NCBI GenBank assembly: GCA_964546435.1
Contig: CAZJKJ010000035.1
Coordinates: 1 to 36,303 of the forward strand
Reading direction: 5' to 3'
DNA length: 36,303 nucleotides
DNA from: CAYNST01 sp964546435
Lineage (GTDB): Bacteria; Pseudomonadota; Gammaproteobacteria; Pseudomonadales; Cellvibrionaceae
Part shown: positions 32,466 through 36,303 of the stretch, in pieces
Layout of the letters: each line of letters begins with the position of its first letter
How positions within the stretch are numbered: the stretch's first letter is position 1
Program-made: the position numbers and the translations under genes
The notes under the pieces: generated by a model
Told to the model about the DNA's origin: nothing
What the model saw: only the letters and a program-made list of their open reading frames with translations
The model's database searches: none

Positions 32466-34799
32466 ATGCCTGTCGCTACTGTAGGTATCACCCGCCTGCT
32501 GCCCCTTGGCGGCTGTCTTGTCTGTCTTCCCTGTCTTGATGCCGCTGCCCAATCCCCCGACGATGCTGCAAAACCGCCGGAAGTGGTGGAAGAGGTGGTG
32601 GTCTGGAGCGAGGGGGTTGCGCGGGATGCCGCCGACTATGTCAGCCCTACTAGTCTGCTCGACCAGGCCGATCTTGCGGCCATCAACGTCGCCACCACTG
32701 AAGATGTGGTCAAGTTTGAGCCCGGTGTGATTATCCGCCGACGCTTTATCGGGGACGCCAACGGCACCTTGGGAATGCGCGGCTCCAACATGTTCCAGAC
32801 CTCGCGCTCCATGGTTTTTGCCGACGGCGTGCCGCTGCACTACCTGCTTATGTCCCGCTGGAGCGGAGCGCCGCGCTGGAGCATGGTGTCCGCCAGCGAA
32901 ATTGCCCAGGTGGAAGTGCTCTATGGGCCGTTTTCCGCCGAGTACGGTGGCAACGCCATGGGAGGCGTGGTGCTGATCGAGACGGAATTGCCCCAGGGGC
33001 CGACGCTCACTTTCGATACCAGCGCATTTGCCCAGTCCTTCAGCAGCTATGGTTTTGATGACTCGCTCTATGGATACAAAACATTCGTTTCGGCAGGCAA
33101 CCGCCTCGGCAACTGGAGTCTGTATGGCTCCTTTAACCGGCTGGAGAATGAGGGCCAGCCGCAAACGTTTCTGTTCGGCAGTCGGTTGACCCCCGCAGAT
33201 CAGCCGGACGCGGCCCAGCCGGTGACCGGTGCGATCAGCGGCGCCGACGTCTTTGGCGAGCCGCAACAATATTTTGGTGATACCGGCGTCGTCGACAGCA
33301 CCACCGACAATATCAAGATCAAGGTGGGTTATGACCGGGGGGACTGGTCCTCGCTGCTCAATGTCGCCTTCGAGAAACGGCAGGGCGCGGAGGACAATCC
33401 CAATACCTACCTGCAGAATGACGAGGACGAGCCCGTCTGGGCCGGGGATTTTGTTCAGAGTGGCGCCGTGGCCCGGATTCCGTTGAATTCCCTGAGCGTG
33501 ACGGATACCGCGCGGCGTTCTTTGTCGGCGAGCTTGCGCCTGCGCGGTGACATCAGTGCCGACACCCGTATCGAAGCCAACCTGAACCGGTTCGAGATTC
33601 TGGAAGATTCGACCGTCACCTCGGCCGGGCATCCGGCCAGTCCGGCGTTTTCCGGTGCGGGGGAGGTGGCGGAATATGAAGACTCCGGCTGGACCACCGG
33701 GGCGATCACGTTCCAGAAAAACTGGGTGGAGTCGGGTTTGAGTCTACAGGCGGGATTGCGCCATGAGCATTATGAGCTCAATTACAATCTTTATGATTCG
33801 GCCGATTATCGCCGCCGCCTCAAGTCCGCCCTGACGGGAGCCAGCGGCGGCGCCACGTCCCTGAATGCCGCCTTTGTGCAGGCGAGCTGGGAAACGCCGG
33901 AACACTGGAGTTTTACTTTGGGGGTGCGGCAGGAACGCTTCAAGAGTGAGGACGGTTACGTCCTGCAGGGCGATCCGCAGGGGGCGCTGCACCGGGAGCG
34001 GGCGCCCGAACTCACCCGGGAACGGACCTCGCCGAAGCTGTCGGTTGCCTATCAGTTTGATGACCGCTGGTCCGCCCGCTACTCTTTCGCCCGGGCCTAC
34101 CGCTTTCCCATTGTGGAAGAACTCTACGCCCAGTTCAGCGCCTATAGCGCAATCAGTGAAGCCAATCCCGCCCTGGGACCTGAATCGGGCCGCCACCACA
34201 ATTTCATGCTGGACCGTGAGCTCGACGGCGGTTTTCTCCGGATCAACCTGTTTGCGGAAACCATCGGTCAGGTCATTGAGTCCCAGGCGGACCGAATTGC
34301 CGGTGGGCCGAACGATGGTCTCAGCGTGCGCACTTTTGTGCCCATAGACCGGATAGAAACACGGGGCGCCGAACTGGTTTTGAACCGCTCGCAGCTCTGG
34401 AGTGACGCGCTCAGTCTGCGCTGGAACCTGACCTGGCTGGACTCCATCATTGAGCGCAACACGGCGGATCCGACCATCGAAGGCAATCACGCACCCCGGA
34501 TGCCGCGCTGGCGCAGTCATGCCCTGTTGAGCTGGCAAGTCAGCGATCCGTTGCGTCTCAACGCCCAGTTCCAGTACGCCAGCCACAGCTATGGGCGCAA
34601 TGACAATCGGGACACCGAGCATCGGGTCTACGGCGCCCAGGACGGCTACACCCGTTTTGGCATCAAGGGCGATTACCAGTTGGCCGGCGGAATTGAAGTC
34701 AGCGCCGGCATAGATAACCTGACCAACCAGCAAAGCTATGTCGCCCACCCCTGGCCCGGGCGCACGGTTTACCTGGGATTGACGTATAAGCTGCCATGA
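32466..34799 (+). CDS. TonB-dependent receptor, probably metal or siderophore type
   Basis: A 777-residue outer-membrane receptor. A signal peptide (about 1-29, ending DAAAQ) is followed by a TonB box EEVVVWSEG (42-50), a plug (TTEDVVKFEPGVIIRRRF, then LYGPFSAEYGGNAMGGVV) and a barrel ending YLGLTYKLP. ATG 32466 is preferred because it opens directly into the signal peptide; an earlier in-frame ATG at 32391 lies inside a 17-bp dyad and gives a poor N-terminus. The stop overlaps the PepSY gene in ATGA, so the pair is an operon. A receptor with a PepSY reductase-like partner usually handles ferric siderophores or another metal complex; the exact ligand cannot be read. Confidence 0.9.
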   Translation: MPVATVGITRLLPLGGCLVCLPCLDAAAQSPDDAAKPPEVVEEVVVWSEGVARDAADYVSPTSLLDQADLAAINVATTEDVVKFEPGVIIRRRFIGDANGTLGMRGSNMFQTSRSMVFADGVPLHYLLMSRWSGAPRWSMVSASEIAQVEVLYGPFSAEYGGNAMGGVVLIETELPQGPTLTFDTSAFAQSFSSYGFDDSLYGYKTFVSAGNRLGNWSLYGSFNRLENEGQPQTFLFGSRLTPADQPDAAQPVTGAISGADVFGEPQQYFGDTGVVDSTTDNIKIKVGYDRGDWSSLLNVAFEKRQGAEDNPNTYLQNDEDEPVWAGDFVQSGAVARIPLNSLSVTDTARRSLSASLRLRGDISADTRIEANLNRFEILEDSTVTSAGHPASPAFSGAGEVAEYEDSGWTTGAITFQKNWVESGLSLQAGLRHEHYELNYNLYDSADYRRRLKSALTGASGGATSLNAAFVQASWETPEHWSFTLGVRQERFKSEDGYVLQGDPQGALHRERAPELTRERTSPKLSVAYQFDDRWSARYSFARAYRFPIVEELYAQFSAYSAISEANPALGPESGRHHNFMLDRELDGGFLRINLFAETIGQVIESQADRIAGGPNDGLSVRTFVPIDRIETRGAELVLNRSQLWSDALSLRWNLTWLDSIIERNTADPTIEGNHAPRMPRWRSHALLSWQVSDPLRLNAQFQYASHSYGRNDNRDTEHRVYGAQDGYTRFGIKGDYQLAGGIEVSAGIDNLTNQQSYVAHPWPGRTVYLGLTYKLP

Positions 34800-36133
34800 C
34801 AAACACTGCCTTGCAAACGCCGTCGGGCGATACGGGGGCCGGAGCCCGGCTCTATCGCACTTTGTGGCGCTGGCATTTTTACGCCGGCCTGTTCTGCCTG
34901 CCGTTCATTCTCACCCTGTCGGTCACGGGCGCCATCTATCTGTTCAAACCGCAGATTGATGCCTGGTCCGAGCGGCCTCTCAAGGTTTCGGCGGCGACCG
35001 GGATCCCGCGGTCTTTACCGGAAGCGCAGGTGCAGGCTGCGTTGGCGGCGGTGCCCGGTGCCACCCTGGTCTCTTACCGCTTGCCCCAGGGGGCGACGGA
35101 GGCAGTGCAGATCACGGTTCAGGCGCCGGAGCGTCGCCAGCAGATCTACGTCAATCCTTACAACCTGGAAATCTTGCGCAAAGTCGCGGTGGAAGACCGT
35201 TTCATCAATATGGTCAAGGCGCTGCACGGGGAGCTGTTGCTCGGTAATACCGGCGCGGTGCTGGTGGAACTGGCGGGATGCTGGGCCATCGTCCTGATTA
35301 TCACGGGTGTCTATCTATGGTGGCCACGCCGGGCGAAAGGTCTGGCGGGCGTGCTGTACCCGCGCCTGTTTGCCGGCGGACGGACGTTCTGGCGGGATCT
35401 GCACGCCGTAACCGGTATCTGGATCGCGGCGCTGTTGCTGTTTCTGCTGATATCCGGCTTGCCCTGGGCGCTGGTGTGGGGCAGCGCTTTCGATGAATTG
35501 CGCACGCGGTTGGGTAACACCGAAACCGCGGACTGGTCGGTGAGCAGCAGTCATGACGGCTCCCATGAGGGCCACGGTATGACGATGGACGCCGTGGCTT
35601 CCGCAACTCTGACTGCGGCGCTCTACAACGAATCCCGGCGTCTGGCTTTGGCGCCACCGGTGGAGCTGGCGCCTGCCGCAGGCGAGACCGGTATCTGGAA
35701 GCTGGCCTCCCAACACCAGAACCGGACACTGCGCGAGGAGGTCTGGCTGAGCGAAGCAGGGCAGGTGGTCCGCCGTGAAGCCTTCGCCCAGCGGCAAACG
35801 CTGGACCGAGTGATCGGAATTGGTATTTCCGCTCACGAAGGACATCTCTTCGGCTGGCTCAATCAGGCCCTTGGGCTGCTGGTGACGTTGGGAGCCGGGC
35901 TGGTCGCCGTGTCCGGATGCGTCATGTGGTACCGCCGCCGCCCCACCGGCAGGCTGGGCGCCCCGGCACCTGGGCGGCAGCGGCCGGGATGGATCATCGC
36001 ATCGATCATGCTTGTGGTGGTATTAGGTCTGCCGTTGCTGGCAGGATCCCTGATCCTGTTGATTGTTCTGGAATGGTTGCTGCTCCGGCGACTGCCCATC
36101 GTTCGTGACTGGCTGGGTCTGAAAGTTTCTTAG
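34796..36133 (+). CDS. PepSY-associated inner-membrane protein (possible ferric/metal reductase)
   Basis: A 445-residue PepSY_TM protein with about five membrane helices (near 29-50, 155-175, 207-229, 355-378, 400-425). Conserved histidines at helix ends, H27 (RWHFYAGL), H144 (ALHGELLLG), H203 (DLHAVTGIW) and H347/H350 (AHEGHLFG), fit haem binding as in the FpvG/FsrB-like siderophore reductases. A periplasmic loop contains a His/Met-rich stretch (SHDGSHEGHGMTM, about 252-264), a possible metal site. It overlaps the receptor by 4 nt. The TAG stop is formed where the MITE-like element begins, so the natural C-terminus may have been altered. Confidence 0.88.
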   Translation: MTNTALQTPSGDTGAGARLYRTLWRWHFYAGLFCLPFILTLSVTGAIYLFKPQIDAWSERPLKVSAATGIPRSLPEAQVQAALAAVPGATLVSYRLPQGATEAVQITVQAPERRQQIYVNPYNLEILRKVAVEDRFINMVKALHGELLLGNTGAVLVELAGCWAIVLIITGVYLWWPRRAKGLAGVLYPRLFAGGRTFWRDLHAVTGIWIAALLLFLLISGLPWALVWGSAFDELRTRLGNTETADWSVSSSHDGSHEGHGMTMDAVASATLTAALYNESRRLALAPPVELAPAAGETGIWKLASQHQNRTLREEVWLSEAGQVVRREAFAQRQTLDRVIGIGISAHEGHLFGWLNQALGLLVTLGAGLVAVSGCVMWYRRRPTGRLGAPAPGRQRPGWIIASIMLVVVLGLPLLAGSLILLIVLEWLLLRRLPIVRDWLGLKVS

Positions 36134-36279
36134 GCTCTGTACGAAAAGTGCCTGCGCTCGGTGATGCTGCGTTTAAAACAGGCTCAGAATGCTCATTCAC
36201 AGCACGTAAATTCCGCTTCTTCGCCTGTTTTTGCCTTGCCTTGCCTGGCCTTCGCGCGACGACTTTTCTTACAGACTCC
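36133..36279. mobile_element. MITE-like element, about 147 bp
   Basis: The left end GGCTCTGTACGAAAAGT and the right end ACTTTTCTTACAGACTCC are imperfect inverted repeats (13 of 16 core positions). The interior has no transposase frame. The ends resemble those of IS1182/IS5-like elements as I remember them, so it is probably mobilised by such a transposase elsewhere in the genome. Its first G completes the PepSY stop codon. No clear target duplication is visible. The last 24 bases of the window hold nothing recognisable. Confidence 0.65.
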
Positions 36280-36303
36280 AGGTCGAATGGGCGCGCGAGG
36301 ACC

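Noticed and set aside
32025..33632. Minus-strand frame of 535 codons
   Set aside because: Antisense to the TonB receptor and out of frame with SemiSWEET; no domain or start signal. Long only because of codon bias in the real genes.
33744..34802. Minus-strand frame of 352 codons
   Set aside because: Antisense to the receptor barrel; no recognisable protein family.
36006..36200. Minus-strand 64-codon frame over the PepSY end and MITE
   Set aside because: It straddles a coding end and a repeat and has no start signal.

Overview
The window looks like the chromosome of a polysaccharide-degrading, probably marine or soil gammaproteobacterium of Cellvibrionales type. This is inferred from the TonB receptor plus flavin-halogenase locus, a xylose/glucuronate catabolic block with TRAP and MFS transporters, and a codon and GC style close to Cellvibrio, Saccharophagus and relatives. 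The genus cannot be fixed from the sequence alone. Two runs of exactly 100 N (3445-3544 and 31423-31522) are assembly gap placeholders, and both damage genes.

Region 1 (1-9026, minus strand) is one locus read right to left: a 1120-residue TonB-dependent receptor, a canonical flavin-dependent tryptophan-halogenase-family protein, a degenerate paralogue that has lost the FAD motif and the catalytic Lys/Glu/Ser, a second canonical halogenase, a DUF6445 protein and a lipoprotein cut by the window edge. The genes from the first halogenase to DUF6445 are packed with 1-22 nt gaps or a short overlap. The substrate is unknown.

Region 2 (9573-13443, minus strand) is a xylose operon xylB-galM-xylA with a clear intrinsic terminator. 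It diverges from a NUDIX/winged-helix regulator of NrtR type (13735-14481, plus) whose Nudix box is degenerate, so it is probably a sugar-sensing repressor or activator. The intergenic region carries several dyads and repeats that are candidate operators.

Region 3 (14714-30420, plus strand) is a long glucuronoxylan-type utilisation block. It holds a XylE-like sugar/H+ symporter, a GH43 beta-xylosidase-like lipoprotein, a MacAB-like ABC system (ATPase, two different permeases, membrane-fusion protein), a TRAP transporter (DctP, DctQ, DctM), and the complete route from D-glucuronate to KDPG: UxaC, UxuB, ManD-type mannonate dehydratase and KdgK. The two halves together would convert xylose to xylulose-5-phosphate and glucuronate to KDPG, the two sugars released from glucuronoxylan. 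No Eda aldolase, alpha-glucuronidase or uronate regulator is visible.

Region 4 (30469-36303) holds a carbohydrate-type sulfotransferase, a DUF924 gene beheaded by a gap, a SemiSWEET sugar transporter, and a TonB receptor overlapping a PepSY-domain membrane protein (probable metal or siderophore uptake and reduction). It ends with a ~147-bp MITE-like element whose first base completes the stop codon of the PepSY gene. A 48-bp internally deleted relative of that element lies at 14551-14598. No tRNA, rRNA, CRISPR array or intact transposase was seen.
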